This document shows positions 42,847-53,031 of a DNA stretch of 64,000 nt, piece by piece. A model generated the notes under the pieces. The model ran no database searches. It worked only from the letters and a program-made list of their open reading frames with translations, and was not told the DNA's origin. Origin of the DNA: Isoptericola sp. AK164. Its GTDB lineage: Bacteria; Actinomycetota; Actinomycetes; Actinomycetales; Cellulomonadaceae. The stretch is taken from assembly GCF_029643425.1 (NCBI RefSeq), contig NZ_CP119106.1, forward strand, positions 3,512,704 through 3,576,703, read 5' to 3'. Made by a program: the position numbers and the translations under genes. How positions within the stretch are numbered: the stretch's first letter is position 1; every line of letters begins with the position of its first letter.

Positions 42847-45060
42847 ATGCCGCAGTCACCGTCGTCACCGACCGACATCACGACGCTCGCTCGTGACCTG
42901 CTTCCCGCGGCCCACGACCCCGAGAAGGTGGTGACCGGCGGCGCCGTGCTCCTGGTCGACACCAGGACCCACGACATCGTCGACACCAACCCCGTCGGGG
43001 CCCGCATGGTCGGCGGCCTGGAGCTGCCGACCTCGTTGAGCACCTGGTGCGCGGCGGCGGGCCTGTCGGTGCAGGGCGGGGAGACCTCGGCCAGCGAGGC
43101 CCTGGCCGGCGCCGTCGACGGCAGCTCCGGCGTCGCGGTCCTCTCGGCGCGGCACAACACCCCGGACGACCTGTGGGCCGTCGGCGTCTCGCTCGCCGGG
43201 GCACCCGGCACGCTGGCGAACCGGGCGATGCTGGTGCTGCTGCCCGGCACCGGCCTGACGGAGGCGGTCCCGGCCAGCGAGTTCGACGGCCTGCAGCGGC
43301 GCGCGGCCGTGGCCAGCCATCTCAGCTTCACCATCTCCGACCCGTCGCTGCCCGACGACCCGCTGATCTGGGTCAACCCGGCGTTCTGCCGCGTCACCGG
43401 GTACACGACCGACGACGTGCTGGGCCACAACTGCCGGTTCCTGCAGGGCGAGGGCACCGACCGCGACACGGTGGACCGGATCCGCGCCGCGCTGGCGGCG
43501 GGCGAGGCGGTCGGTGAGACCCTGCTGAACTACCGCAAGGACGGCACGCCGTTCTGGAACCAGGTGGTCGTCTCCCCCATCCACGACGACGAGGGCAACG
43601 TCACCCACCACGTCGGCATCCAGACCGACGTGACCGACCGGGTGCACGCCGACCGGCTCCAGGCCCTCGAGCTCGACGCCGCGAACCGGCAGACCGACCG
43701 CCTGCGGCTGCTCGCGTCGATCACCCAGGAGCTCGTCGACCTGTTCGACGAGGAGTCGGGCGCTGCCGTGCTGCCGGCGCTCGTGGCCCCGCACTTCGGG
43801 AGCTGGTGCGCCGTGCTTCTCGTCGACGAGTCCGGAACGCCGCGGATCGTCCACGCCGCGGCCCGGGACCCGCAGCGGGCCGACGACATCAGCGCCCTCG
43901 AGCGGTCTCACCGCTGGATCGTGGAGTCACCGACGGTCCTCAAGGTGCTGCAGACCGGGACCGACGAGATCTCCGAGCCGTTCCCCGTCGACGTCGACTC
44001 GCTCCCGGCGCGCACGGACCCCGCGGAGCTCGCCGCGCTGCGCCGGCTCGGCCTCGGCTCGGCGATGGTCGTCCCGCTGCGCGGCCGCGCCGGGGACATC
44101 GGCGTGCTCATCGTGGTCAGCGAGAACGGCGACGTCGGCGCCGCCTTCCCGCCCGCCGACGCCCGCGACATCGTGGCGCTCGGCGCCCGCGCGGGACTCG
44201 CCCTCGACAACGCCCGGCTGTACCGCCGCGAGCAGCAGACCGCCCTGACGCTGCAGCACAGCATGCTCCCGGAGATCGTCGAGGCCCCCGGGCTGGACTG
44301 CGCCGCGCTGTACGAACCGGCCTCCGTCGGTGCCGACGTCGGCGGCGACTGGTACGACGTCGTGCCGCTGCCGGACGGGCGGGTCGCGATGTCCGTCGGC
44401 GACGTCGTCGGGCACGACATCCGGGCCGCCGCGTCGATGGGTCAGCTACGGTCCGTCCTGCGCTCCGAGGCCTGGTCAGGACTGTCGGCCCACGAGGTCG
44501 TCGGCGGGATCGACGACCTCGTGCGCGGCCTGCAGATGGCCGACATGGCCACGTGCGTCTTCGCGATCCTCGATCCGCCGGACGACGCCGGGAACCGCCG
44601 GATCACCTACACCCGGGCCGGGCACCACGCCCCGCTGCTGCTGCACTCGCGCGGCGAGGTCGAGAAGCTCGAGGGGGCGCTCACCACCCCCGTCGGGGCA
44701 CCGCTGCTGACCGAGTCGGTGCCGGAGGCCTCGACGGTGCTGCACCCGGGCGACTCCCTGGTGCTGTTCACCGACGGGCTGATCGAACGACGCGACCGGT
44801 CCCTGCGCACCCAGCTCGCCGAGCTCCTGTGGTGCGCGGGCGAGGTCGACCCGGACCTGGACGCGGCCGGGATCCGCGACGCGATCGTCGAGGCTTGCGC
44901 CGACGGCACCCAGGAGGACGACACGTGCATCCTCGTGGTGCGCAACATCCCGGCAGAGTCGTCGGGCGAGGCCGACGTGGAGCTCGTCGACCCGGGCGAG
45001 GACCGCACCGGCTCCCGCCGGGCGCCCGGTCAGTCCTGCCGGCCGGCCCACCAGGACTGA
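42847..45060 (+). CDS. LOV-GAF-PP2C blue-light receptor phosphatase (SpoIIE/RsbU type)
   Basis: 737 residues in four parts: a PAS-like N-terminal domain (about 25-140); a LOV domain (about 150-270) with the photoactive Cys196 in GHNCRFLQG, NYRKDGTPFWN and GIQTDVT; a GAF-like domain (about 285-455); and a PP2C/SpoIIE phosphatase (about 480-715) with metal ligands in GGDWYD (499-504), GDVVGHD and FTDGL, and EEDDTCILVV at the end. Light forms a flavin-Cys adduct in LOV domains; PP2C partners usually dephosphorylate anti-anti-sigma factors in stress signalling. All residues needed for photochemistry look present. No partner-switch genes lie nearby. The 3' end overlaps the convergent cca gene by 31 bases. 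Confidence 0.9.
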   Translation: MPQSPSSPTDITTLARDLLPAAHDPEKVVTGGAVLLVDTRTHDIVDTNPVGARMVGGLELPTSLSTWCAAAGLSVQGGETSASEALAGAVDGSSGVAVLSARHNTPDDLWAVGVSLAGAPGTLANRAMLVLLPGTGLTEAVPASEFDGLQRRAAVASHLSFTISDPSLPDDPLIWVNPAFCRVTGYTTDDVLGHNCRFLQGEGTDRDTVDRIRAALAAGEAVGETLLNYRKDGTPFWNQVVVSPIHDDEGNVTHHVGIQTDVTDRVHADRLQALELDAANRQTDRLRLLASITQELVDLFDEESGAAVLPALVAPHFGSWCAVLLVDESGTPRIVHAAARDPQRADDISALERSHRWIVESPTVLKVLQTGTDEISEPFPVDVDSLPARTDPAELAALRRLGLGSAMVVPLRGRAGDIGVLIVVSENGDVGAAFPPADARDIVALGARAGLALDNARLYRREQQTALTLQHSMLPEIVEAPGLDCAALYEPASVGADVGGDWYDVVPLPDGRVAMSVGDVVGHDIRAAASMGQLRSVLRSEAWSGLSAHEVVGGIDDLVRGLQMADMATCVFAILDPPDDAGNRRITYTRAGHHAPLLLHSRGEVEKLEGALTTPVGAPLLTESVPEASTVLHPGDSLVLFTDGLIERRDRSLRTQLAELLWCAGEVDPDLDAAGIRDAIVEACADGTQEDDTCILVVRNIPAESSGEADVELVDPGEDRTGSRRAPGQSCRPAHQD

Positions 45061-46523
45061 AGCTCCGCGGCGGCGCGCTCCGCGCCCAGCGGCCCGTGCT
45101 CCATGCGCAGGCCCAGCAGGTGCCGGTAGGCCTGACCGACGACCGGTCCCGGTCCGACACCCAGGATCTCCATGATCTGCGTGCCGTCGAGGTCGGGCCG
45201 GATCGAGTCGATCTCCTCCTGCTCGCGCAGCCGGGCGATCCGCTCCTCGAGGTCGGTGTAGGCGTCCGCGAGCCGCTTGGCCTTGCGCCGGTTCCGGGTG
45301 GTGCAGTCGGCCCGGGTGAGCCGGTGCAGCCGCTCCAGCAGCGGGCCGGCGTCGGTGACGTAGCGGCGGACGGCGGAGTCGGTCCACGCGCCGTCGCCGT
45401 ACCCGTGGAACCGCAGGTGCAGCTCGACGAGCCGGGAGACGTCCTTGACCACCTGCTTCTCGTACTTCAGGGCACGCAGCCGCTTGGCCGTCATCTTCGC
45501 GCCGACGACCTCGTGGTGGTGGAAGCTGACGCCGCCGCCCGGCTCGAACCGGCGCGTGGCGGGCTTGCCGATGTCGTGCAGCAGCGCCGCGAGCCGCAGC
45601 ACCAGGTCGGGGCCGGGCACGGCGCCGTCCGGCCCGGTCTCCTGGGCGATCGCCTGGTCGAGCACGATGAGGGAGTGCTCGTAGACGTCCTTGTGCCGGT
45701 GGTGCTCGTCGATCTCCAGGCGCAGGGCCGGCAGCTCGGGCAGGACGTGGTCGGCCATCCCGGTGTCGACGAGCACCTGGAGCCCGGCGCGCGGCCGGTC
45801 GGCGCAGAGCAGCTTGGACAGCTCGGCCTGGACCCGCTCGGCGGACACGATCTCGAGCCGGCCCGCCATCGCGTCGATGGCGGCGCGCGTGGCGGGCTCG
45901 ACGGTGAAGCCGAGCTGGGCGGCGAAGCGCGCGGCCCGCAGCATGCGCAGCGGGTCGTCGTCGAACGACCGCTCGGGCTCGATCGGCGTGCGCAGCACCT
46001 GCTCGGCGAGGTCGGTCAGCCCGCCGAACGGGTCGACGAACGTCAGGTCCGGCAGCCGCACCGCCATCGCGTTGACGGTGAAGTCCCGCCGGGACAGGTC
46101 ACCGTCGAGCGTGTCGCCGAAGGCGACGACGGGCTTGCGCGAGTCGGGGTCGTAGGAGTCCGAGCGGTAGGTGGTCACCTCGACCACGACGTCGCCGGCG
46201 GGCTCGCCGTCGCCGTCACCGGCCCCCCGGGCGAACCGGCGGGCGCCGATGGTGCCGAACTCCTTGCCGATGTCCCAGTGCGCGTCGCCCCAGCGGGCCA
46301 GCAGGCGCTGGGTCTCGTCGGGCGTCGCGGACGTCGCGAAGTCCAGGTCGGCGCTGGTCCGGCCGAGGAAGGCGTCGCGGACGGGGCCGCCGACCAGGGA
46401 CAGCTCGTGACCGGCGGCGGAGAAGATCTCGCCGAGCTCGACGGCGGCCGGCGCCATCTGCGCGAGCACGCCGAGGGCTCGGCGCAGCAGCGCCGCGGGA
46501 GCGGGAGAGGCAGGGTTCGACAC
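45030..46523 (-). CDS. cca: CCA-adding tRNA nucleotidyltransferase
   Basis: 497 residues. It builds and repairs the CCA end of tRNAs (annotated pcnA in mycobacteria). The class II nucleotidyltransferase head has LVGGPVRDAFLGRTSADLDFATSA with the metal-binding Asp pair, then DLSRRDFTVNAMAVRL and RMLRAARFAAQLGF (motifs B to D). The HD domain follows: VYEHSLIVLDQAI, LAALLHDIGKP, VGAKMTAKRLRALKY. GTG 46523 was chosen for the length of the family; its ribosome-binding site is weak. Divergent from the NUDIX gene, as in M. tuberculosis Rv3907c/Rv3908. Confidence 0.95.
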   Translation of the reverse strand: MSNPASPAPAALLRRALGVLAQMAPAAVELGEIFSAAGHELSLVGGPVRDAFLGRTSADLDFATSATPDETQRLLARWGDAHWDIGKEFGTIGARRFARGAGDGDGEPAGDVVVEVTTYRSDSYDPDSRKPVVAFGDTLDGDLSRRDFTVNAMAVRLPDLTFVDPFGGLTDLAEQVLRTPIEPERSFDDDPLRMLRAARFAAQLGFTVEPATRAAIDAMAGRLEIVSAERVQAELSKLLCADRPRAGLQVLVDTGMADHVLPELPALRLEIDEHHRHKDVYEHSLIVLDQAIAQETGPDGAVPGPDLVLRLAALLHDIGKPATRRFEPGGGVSFHHHEVVGAKMTAKRLRALKYEKQVVKDVSRLVELHLRFHGYGDGAWTDSAVRRYVTDAGPLLERLHRLTRADCTTRNRRKAKRLADAYTDLEERIARLREQEEIDSIRPDLDGTQIMEILGVGPGPVVGQAYRHLLGLRMEHGPLGAERAAAELQSWWAGRQD

Positions 46524-46649
46524 GACGGTCCATCATCCCAGATCCCGCCGTCGGGCGCGTACCCGCCCGCCCGACGCCGTCCGCCGACGAGCGGGCGGGC
46601 CCCGACCGGCGGCGTCGGGACCGGCGGGTGAACTCGGTAGGGTAGGCCC

Positions 46650-47252
46650 ATGTCATCTGCGGTACCGGCACCCGGCGCTCCCGAGGAGCGCCGATCCGTG
46701 CCGGTACCGGTCCCTCCGGGCGGGCATCCGCTCAAGGTCGACCCGGCCCGCCTGCGTCGTCGGACGGCGCCGAGCACCGTGGGGAGCACCGGCCACCTGC
46801 CCGTGGTCGACGAGACCTCGGCCGGGGGCCTCGTGGTCGAGCGGCACGTCTCGGGCCACCGGGCGGCGGTGATCCTGCGGCGCAACCGTGCCGGTCGCCT
46901 CGAGATGTGCCTGCCCAAGGGGCACCTGGAAGGAGCCGAGACGCCGGAGGAAGCCGCGGTGCGCGAGATCCGCGAGGAGACGGGGATCCAGGGGACGGTC
47001 CGCCGCACCCTCGGCGTCATCGACTACTGGTTCAGCGGCGAGGACCGCCGCGTCCACAAGGTCGTGCACCACTTCCTGCTGCGGGCCGACGGCGGGCTCA
47101 TCACGGCCGCCGGGGACCCCGACGGCGAGGCGGAGGACGCCCGCTGGATCCCGCTGACGGAGCTGCCCGACCGGCTGGCCTACCCGAACGAGCAGCGCCT
47201 GGCGACGACCGCCCTGCAGGTCCTGACCCGCACCCCGGACCTGGTCGAGTGA
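46650..47252 (+). CDS. NUDIX hydrolase
   Basis: 200 residues. The Nudix box GHLEGAETPEEAAVREIREETG is complete (G-x5-E-x7-R-E-U-x-E-E-x-G), preceded by MCLPK. About 45 residues of Pro-rich N-terminal extension. The position next to cca and before DUF6049/murJ matches mycobacterial Rv3908 (MutT4), which hydrolyses oxidised nucleotides or diadenosine polyphosphates; the substrate here is not provable. First gene of a run that continues into the murJ block, ten bases before the next start. Confidence 0.93.
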   Translation: MSSAVPAPGAPEERRSVPVPVPPGGHPLKVDPARLRRRTAPSTVGSTGHLPVVDETSAGGLVVERHVSGHRAAVILRRNRAGRLEMCLPKGHLEGAETPEEAAVREIREETGIQGTVRRTLGVIDYWFSGEDRRVHKVVHHFLLRADGGLITAAGDPDGEAEDARWIPLTELPDRLAYPNEQRLATTALQVLTRTPDLVE

Positions 47253-47262
47253 GGGCCAGCGC

Positions 47263-49383
47263 GTGACCGACACCCGCACGACGGGCGCCCGCAGCCGCGT
47301 CCTGCTCCTGCTGCTGTCCGCCCTGCTGCTGGCGGCGCCCCTGGTGCTCGTCCCGCCCGTGCCGGCGTCCGCGCACGAGGACGTCCACGCCGAGATCGTC
47401 CGGATCTCCCCCGTCGTGGTCGGTCCCGACGACACCCAGGAGGTCGCCCTCCGCGTCACGAACGACACGGACGCCGAGCTCACGGGGCTGACGGCGGAGC
47501 TGGGGGTGGGGTGGCGCCCGGTGACGACCCGTGCGGGCGTGGCCTCGTGGGCCGCCGGGGAGTCCGGGCTGGCCGCCACGCAGCTGCGCGAGCCGCTCGA
47601 CCCCGTGCCACCGGGTGAGTCGGTGCAGACCACGCTCTCGCTCGACGTCCGGGCCCTCCGCCTCGGCGAGGCCGCGCCCTGGGGGCCGCGGCAGATGTCC
47701 GTCCGGGTCGCGGACGGCTCGACCACCCTCGAGCTCCTGCACTCGTTCCTCCTCTACGACCCGGGCACCGGCGCGGCGTCGTCGGACCAGGCACCGCCGC
47801 CGCCGGTCTCCCTGACGGTGGCCGCACCGGTGACCGGCCCCGTCTTCGACCCGGCGGCGCCCGAGGACTACGCGGACACCGTGGTCGACCGGTCCGCGCC
47901 CGGCGCCCGGTACGACCGGCTCCTCGCGGCGGCCACGTCCCCCGTCGGGGCGCTCTCCCTCGCGGTGGACCCCGCCGTCGTCGCCGCCGCGGAGCAGTCG
48001 TCCGACGACGACGCGACCGCGTGGGCGGACCGGCTGCGGCGGTCCGGCGGGCCCGGCGTCGTCACGCTGCCCGTCGGCGACCCCGATCTCGCCGCGCTGA
48101 CGCACGCCGGCACCGGCGCCTCCACGGTCGCCGAGATCGCGGAGGGCGGCGGCGCGCTGCCCGAGTCGTGGTCCCCGGCGGACGACTGGGGGCCACGGGT
48201 CGCCTGGCCCGCCGGCGCGCTGGACGCACCGACGCTCGGGACGGCCGCGCGGGCCGGCGCCGGCGCGGTCGTGGCCGCCGAGGGGGCGACGCTGCCGGAC
48301 GACGCCGTCGGCGGGGTCGGTGCGGCGACGGCCGCCGGCGGTCAGGTCCCCGTCGCGGCGGCGGACCCCGTCCTCGGCGCGGTGCTCGGGTCCGCGACCG
48401 GCTCCGGGCGGTCCGTCGACGAGCCGGCCGCCACGGTGCAGCAGCTGCTCGCCGACACCGCCGTCCTCGCCGCGGACGCGGCCGCGACCGGGGGCGCGAC
48501 CGCCGTCGTGGCCGCCCTCCCCCGCGGCTGGTCCCCGGACGTGGCGACCTTCGACGCCGTGCTCGGCCCCCTCGCCGAGCAGAGCTGGGTGGAGGTCGTC
48601 GACCTCACCGCGGCCCTGGCCGACCCCGCGGCCGAGGACGTGCCGGCCGAGGCCGCCGACGAGGCGGTCGCCGAGGCCGAGCTCGCCCCCGGCGTGGTCC
48701 GCGACCTCGTCGCGGCCTCCGACGACGTCGCCGCCTTCGCCACGGTCGCGGCCGACCCGGACGAGCTGACCGCGGGGGTCGACCGCGACCTGTTCGCCCC
48801 GATGTCGGTGGCCTACCGCGACGACGTCGAGGCCCGGACGGTCGCCGTCGGTCTCGCCGAGGACCGGGCCCGGCAGGTGCAGTCCGGCATCAGCGTGCTG
48901 GACCGTGCGGACGTGCTGCTCATCAGCGACGCCGGCGACCTCCCCGTGCGGGTGCGGAACGAGCTGCCGGTGGACGCCCGGGTCACCGTCCGGCTGCGGC
49001 CCGACGACCCGCGGCTCGTCGTCGAGACGGTCCCGGAGATCGTCGTCCCCGCCGGCGAGTCGCGCGACGCGCAGGTGCGGGTGCGCGCCATCGGCTCCGG
49101 TGACGTCACCCTCGACGTGGAGGTCACCGCGCCCAGCGGCGTGGAGGTCACCGCGCCGACCGAGTTCGCGCTGAGCGTGCGGGCCGGGTGGGAGACCGTC
49201 GGGACGGCGGTGATCGCGGCGGGAGTCGGTCTGCTGTTCCTCACCGGCATCTGGCGCACGGTGCGCCGCGGACGCTCCGACCGGCGCACCACCGGCGAGC
49301 AGGTGGCGGAGTCCGCCGTGCCGACCGACCGGCCCCGCACCGTGCCATCCCAGGACGCTTCTCCGGAGGACACCGAGTCATGA
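47263..49383 (+). CDS. DUF6049 family secreted/membrane protein
   Basis: 706 residues. An N-terminal signal (SRVLLLLLSALLLAAPLVLV...ASA) is followed by a long extracytoplasmic region that is Ala/Asp/Val-rich, a beta-sandwich-like segment near the end (VRVRNELPVDARVTVRLRP) and one membrane segment close to the C-terminus (AVIAAGVGLLFLTGIWRTV) with a short basic tail. It corresponds by position to mycobacterial Rv3909, always upstream of murJ, so a role in cell-wall precursor export or MurJ control is likely but not shown. GTG 47263 follows the NUDIX stop by ten bases; the stop overlaps the murJ start. Confidence 0.82.
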   Translation: MTDTRTTGARSRVLLLLLSALLLAAPLVLVPPVPASAHEDVHAEIVRISPVVVGPDDTQEVALRVTNDTDAELTGLTAELGVGWRPVTTRAGVASWAAGESGLAATQLREPLDPVPPGESVQTTLSLDVRALRLGEAAPWGPRQMSVRVADGSTTLELLHSFLLYDPGTGAASSDQAPPPPVSLTVAAPVTGPVFDPAAPEDYADTVVDRSAPGARYDRLLAAATSPVGALSLAVDPAVVAAAEQSSDDDATAWADRLRRSGGPGVVTLPVGDPDLAALTHAGTGASTVAEIAEGGGALPESWSPADDWGPRVAWPAGALDAPTLGTAARAGAGAVVAAEGATLPDDAVGGVGAATAAGGQVPVAAADPVLGAVLGSATGSGRSVDEPAATVQQLLADTAVLAADAAATGGATAVVAALPRGWSPDVATFDAVLGPLAEQSWVEVVDLTAALADPAAEDVPAEAADEAVAEAELAPGVVRDLVAASDDVAAFATVAADPDELTAGVDRDLFAPMSVAYRDDVEARTVAVGLAEDRARQVQSGISVLDRADVLLISDAGDLPVRVRNELPVDARVTVRLRPDDPRLVVETVPEIVVPAGESRDAQVRVRAIGSGDVTLDVEVTAPSGVEVTAPTEFALSVRAGWETVGTAVIAAGVGLLFLTGIWRTVRRGRSDRRTTGEQVAESAVPTDRPRTVPSQDASPEDTES

Positions 49384-51116
49384 CCACCGATCCCCCCGAG
49401 CCGGGGACCCCCGGGGCCGGTCCGGCCGGGCCGGACGACACCGCGTCCGGGTCGACGGCGGACCCGCAGGGCGTGCGCAAGGCCAGCCTGGGCAGGGGGT
49501 CGCTCGCGATGTCGCTGGGCACCGCGGCCTCGCGGGCCTCCGGTCTGGTGCGCACGATGCTGCTGGTCGGTGCCGTGGGCGCCGTCGGCACCGTGGCCAA
49601 CGCGTTCGACATCGCGAACAAGCTGCCCAACATGCTGTTCGCGCTGATCTCGGCGGGCTTCCTGCAGTCGGTGCTGGTGCCCCAGATCATGAAGGCGATG
49701 TCGGCGCGCAACGCGCGCGAACGGCTCGACAAGCTGCTCACGATCTCCGGGCTGGGTCTGCTGTCCGGGACGATCGTCCTGGTGGCGGCCGCTCCGCTGG
49801 TCGTGCACATGATGACGCTGAGCGACGCGTGGACCCCGGAGGCCCGTCAGCTCGCCGTGGTCTTCGCCTACTGGTGCCTGCCGCAGCTGTTCTTCTACGG
49901 CCTGTACACGCTGCTGGGCCAGGTGCTCAGCGCGCACGGCCGGTTCGCGGCCTACGGGTGGGCGCCGGTGGCCAACAACGTCGTGTCGATCGTGGGGTTC
50001 GGGGCGTTCATCCTGCTGTTCGGGCAGGCGCCCGCCGCCGGCCTGGGCGACGTCGAGGCGTGGACGACCCAGCAGACGCTCCTGCTGGCGGGCACCGCGA
50101 CCCTCGGCATCGCCGCGCAGTCGGCGATCCTCGTGCCGGCCCTGCGCAAGGCGGGCTTCCGGTGGGGGTTCCGGCTCGGCCTGCGCGGCATCGGGCTGCG
50201 GTCCGCCGGCAAGGTCGTCGGGTGGACGATCGGCGCCGTCGTGCTGGAGCAGCTCGGGGTCATCTACCTCACCAACGTCACCGGCGCGGCCAGCCAGCTC
50301 GCCGAGGACCTCGGCGAGGTCGCCGGCGGTCCGGCGGCCTACACCCAGGCGATGTCGATCTACCTGCTGCCGCACTCGCTCGTCGTCGTCTCCATCGTCA
50401 CCGTGCTGTTCCCCCGGATGAGCGCCGCGGTGAACGCCGGCGACCTGGCGGCCGTGCGCCGGGACATGTCGCTGGGCCTGCGCTCGGCCGGCATCTTCTC
50501 GGTGTTCTCCGCCACGGCGCTCGTCGTGCTCGCGTTCCCGCTGACGAAGGCGCTGCTGCCGTCGGCCTCCGAGATCGAGGTCGAGGCGATCGCGCCGATC
50601 CTGCGGGCGATGGCCGTCGGCACGATCGCGCTCGGCGGCACGGTGCTCGTGCGCCGCATGTACTTCGCCTTTGAGGACGGGCGCAGCATCTTCGTCATCC
50701 AGGTGATCGCCACCGTCGCGCTCGTCGCCGGGCTGTTCGTCGCGACCCAGACGCTGCCGTTCTCGGCCTGGGCCACGGCGGCGGGCGGCTCCTTCGCGCT
50801 GGCGACGTGGATCTCGCTGCTGCTGCGGATCCGCGGCATGAACCGCAAGCTGCACGGCATGGACGGCCCGCGGGTGCTCCGGCTCTACGTCCGGGCGTCG
50901 CTCGCCGCGCTCGTGGCCGGCGGCCTGGGATGGCTGACCATCCACCTGATGGACGCCTCGGCCTCCTCCTCCTGGCCGTTCGCCCTGCTCGGGACGGCGG
51001 TCGGGGGCCTGGTCATGGGCGTCGTCTACCTCGGGCTGCTGAAGCTGATGCGGGTGCGCGAGCTCGACGACGCCCTGGCCCCGATCACCCGTCGGCTCCG
51101 CCGAGGCGCCGCATGA
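49380..51116 (+). CDS. murJ: Lipid II flippase MurJ (MviN)
   Basis: 578 residues with about fourteen membrane segments. Family features: LAMSLGTAASRASGLVRTMLLVGAVG, ANAFDIANKLPNMLFALISAGFLQSVLVPQI, and LPHSLVVVSIVTVLFPRMSAA. MurJ moves lipid II across the membrane for peptidoglycan assembly. ATG 49380 overlaps the DUF6049 stop (ATGA). A 35-residue Pro/Gly-rich cytoplasmic start precedes the first segment. Unlike the mycobacterial MviN, the pseudokinase part is not fused; it is encoded by the next gene. Confidence 0.95.
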   Translation: MTTDPPEPGTPGAGPAGPDDTASGSTADPQGVRKASLGRGSLAMSLGTAASRASGLVRTMLLVGAVGAVGTVANAFDIANKLPNMLFALISAGFLQSVLVPQIMKAMSARNARERLDKLLTISGLGLLSGTIVLVAAAPLVVHMMTLSDAWTPEARQLAVVFAYWCLPQLFFYGLYTLLGQVLSAHGRFAAYGWAPVANNVVSIVGFGAFILLFGQAPAAGLGDVEAWTTQQTLLLAGTATLGIAAQSAILVPALRKAGFRWGFRLGLRGIGLRSAGKVVGWTIGAVVLEQLGVIYLTNVTGAASQLAEDLGEVAGGPAAYTQAMSIYLLPHSLVVVSIVTVLFPRMSAAVNAGDLAAVRRDMSLGLRSAGIFSVFSATALVVLAFPLTKALLPSASEIEVEAIAPILRAMAVGTIALGGTVLVRRMYFAFEDGRSIFVIQVIATVALVAGLFVATQTLPFSAWATAAGGSFALATWISLLLRIRGMNRKLHGMDGPRVLRLYVRASLAALVAGGLGWLTIHLMDASASSSWPFALLGTAVGGLVMGVVYLGLLKLMRVRELDDALAPITRRLRRGAA

Positions 51117-51174
51117 CGGGCCGCTCCCTCTACCATGGTCCGCAGGAACCCCACACCCCCACGGAGGCCGACAG

Positions 51175-53031
51175 GTGACCACCGCCCAGCCCGGGACCGT
51201 CATGGTCGACCGTTACCGGCTGAACCAGCCCGCCGCCACCGACCTGGCGGCAGCGGAGGCCTGGGACGCCCACGACCAGATCCTGGACCGTCCGGTCCGC
51301 GTCACGTTCGTCGGGGGGCCGCAGGCACCGGCCGCGCTGGACGCCGCCCGGCGCGCCGCCCTGGTGGCCGACCCGCGGCTGTGCCGCGTGCTCGACGTCG
51401 GCACCACCGACCTCGGGACCGGTGAGCAGTCCTACGTCATCACCGAGCCGTACGCCGGAGAGTCCCTGACGCACATCGTCTCGCGCGGGCTGGTCGACGC
51501 CCAGCAGGCCCGCGCCCTCATGGGCGAGGCCGCCACCGCTCTCGAGGCCGCTCGGCAACGGGGCGTGCACCACCTCGCCCTGCGCCCGGAGGCCGTGCGG
51601 GTGGACGGCCACCGCGTCGTCGTCACCGGGCTCGGGATCGACGCCGGGCTGGCCGGGGTCGAGGCCACGGAGAGCGACGCCGCCGCCCGCGACGCCCGTG
51701 GTGTCGTTGCTCTGGGCTACTACGCGCTGACGGCGCGGTGGCCCGGCGAACCCCTCGACGTGGACTGGATCGCCCCGGACGCCGTCCGCCCGCTGCCCGC
51801 CCAGACCGGGCCCGACGGCGTGCTGGCCGTGTCCGAGCTGGTGCCGCACGTCGACGAGCAGATCGACGACCTCGTGCGCCGCACCTTCGGGACCGGTGGC
51901 GGGGCGCCGGAGGGGCCCGGCGACGTCGTCGCCGCCCTCGAGCCGTGGGGCCAGGTCTCGGTCCTGGGATCGCTGCCGCAGTTCGTCCAGCCGACGCCGG
52001 AGCGCCCGGTCCGGTCCTCCGTGCTCGGCGCGGGCAGCCCCGCCGGTGCCGAGAGCCTGCCCGGCACACCGCCGCCGGCACCCCCGGTCCGTCGTCCGTC
52101 CACCGGGCGCATCGCCCGGGGTGCCGCCGTCGGGACGGCCGGTGCCGCAGCGGGCGCCGCCTACGCCGCGAACGGCGGCCACCCGACCGCGCCCGCGCCC
52201 GGGTACGGGCAGCAGGCCCCCTACGGTCAGCAGGCCCCCCCGGCCGCACCGGGGCAGGCTCCCGGTCAGGTGCCTCCGCCGCCTCCGGGCCCCGGGTACG
52301 CACCGGCCGCCGCGACCGGAGCGCCGCCGTCCGGTGCGAGCCCGGCCACGGGTTCGTTCGGCTCGACGGCGGCACCGAAGCGACGCGGCGTGAACCCCAC
52401 CCCGATCGTGCTGGCACTCATCCTCGTCGGCGTGGTGATCGCCGCCGTGTGGGCCGTCGGCCAGGCGCTCAGCCCGTTCGACACGAGCCCGCCGCCGGCC
52501 GCCGAGGCCTCGCAGACCCCGACCGCGGACCCGAGCGAGGGCTCCGGCGAGCAGTCCGGCGAGGAGTCGGCCGAGCCGGAGCCGACCGAGGAGGAGAGCC
52601 CCGAGGTCCGCCCGATCATCGAGGCAGGCAGCGAGATCGACCCGCTCGGCAACGGCGAGAAGCCGGAGAAGGTCGAGTTCGCCTACGACTCCGACCCCTC
52701 GACGTTCTGGCACACGTACACCTACCAGAACGACCCGGTCTTCGGCGGCTTCAAGGAGGGCCTCGGCTACGAGGTCGAGCTGCGCGAGCCCGCCCCCGTC
52801 ACCGAGGTCGAGCTGAACACGAACAGCGAGGGCGGGTCCTGGGAGCTGCGGCGCGTCACCGCCGACGACCCGGAGGGCGGTGAGGTGCTCGCCTCGGGCG
52901 CCTACTCCCCCGACACCGTCATCGAGCTCGACGAGCCCGTCGTCATGGACGGCTTCGTGCTGTGGACGACGGAGCTGCCGACGTCGGCGGGCGAGTTCCG
53001 TCTCGAGCTCAACGAGATCACCGTGTCCTGA
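51175..53031 (+). CDS. Membrane pseudokinase with C-terminal discoidin-like domain (MurJ partner)
   Basis: 618 residues. Residues 1-265 have a Ser/Thr kinase-like fold without catalysis: the VAIK Lys position reads [10 protein letters not shown], the HRD loop is [11 protein letters not shown] and the DFG region is TGLGID. A Pro/Ala/Gln-rich linker with [13 protein letters not shown] repeats leads to one membrane segment (about 405-428: [19 protein letters not shown]), an acidic linker, and a beta-sandwich domain outside ([18 protein letters not shown]...). In M. tuberculosis the same pseudokinase and sugar-binding-like parts are fused to MviN and recruit FhaA when phosphorylated. GTG 51175 has GGAGG upstream, 58 bases after murJ. 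Confidence 0.85.
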   Translation: MTTAQPGTVMVDRYRLNQPAATDLAAAEAWDAHDQILDRPVRVTFVGGPQAPAALDAARRAALVADPRLCRVLDVGTTDLGTGEQSYVITEPYAGESLTHIVSRGLVDAQQARALMGEAATALEAARQRGVHHLALRPEAVRVDGHRVVVTGLGIDAGLAGVEATESDAAARDARGVVALGYYALTARWPGEPLDVDWIAPDAVRPLPAQTGPDGVLAVSELVPHVDEQIDDLVRRTFGTGGGAPEGPGDVVAALEPWGQVSVLGSLPQFVQPTPERPVRSSVLGAGSPAGAESLPGTPPPAPPVRRPSTGRIARGAAVGTAGAAAGAAYAANGGHPTAPAPGYGQQAPYGQQAPPAAPGQAPGQVPPPPPGPGYAPAAATGAPPSGASPATGSFGSTAAPKRRGVNPTPIVLALILVGVVIAAVWAVGQALSPFDTSPPPAAEASQTPTADPSEGSGEQSGEESAEPEPTEEESPEVRPIIEAGSEIDPLGNGEKPEKVEFAYDSDPSTFWHTYTYQNDPVFGGFKEGLGYEVELREPAPVTEVELNTNSEGGSWELRRVTADDPEGGEVLASGAYSPDTVIELDEPVVMDGFVLWTTELPTSAGEFRLELNEITVS

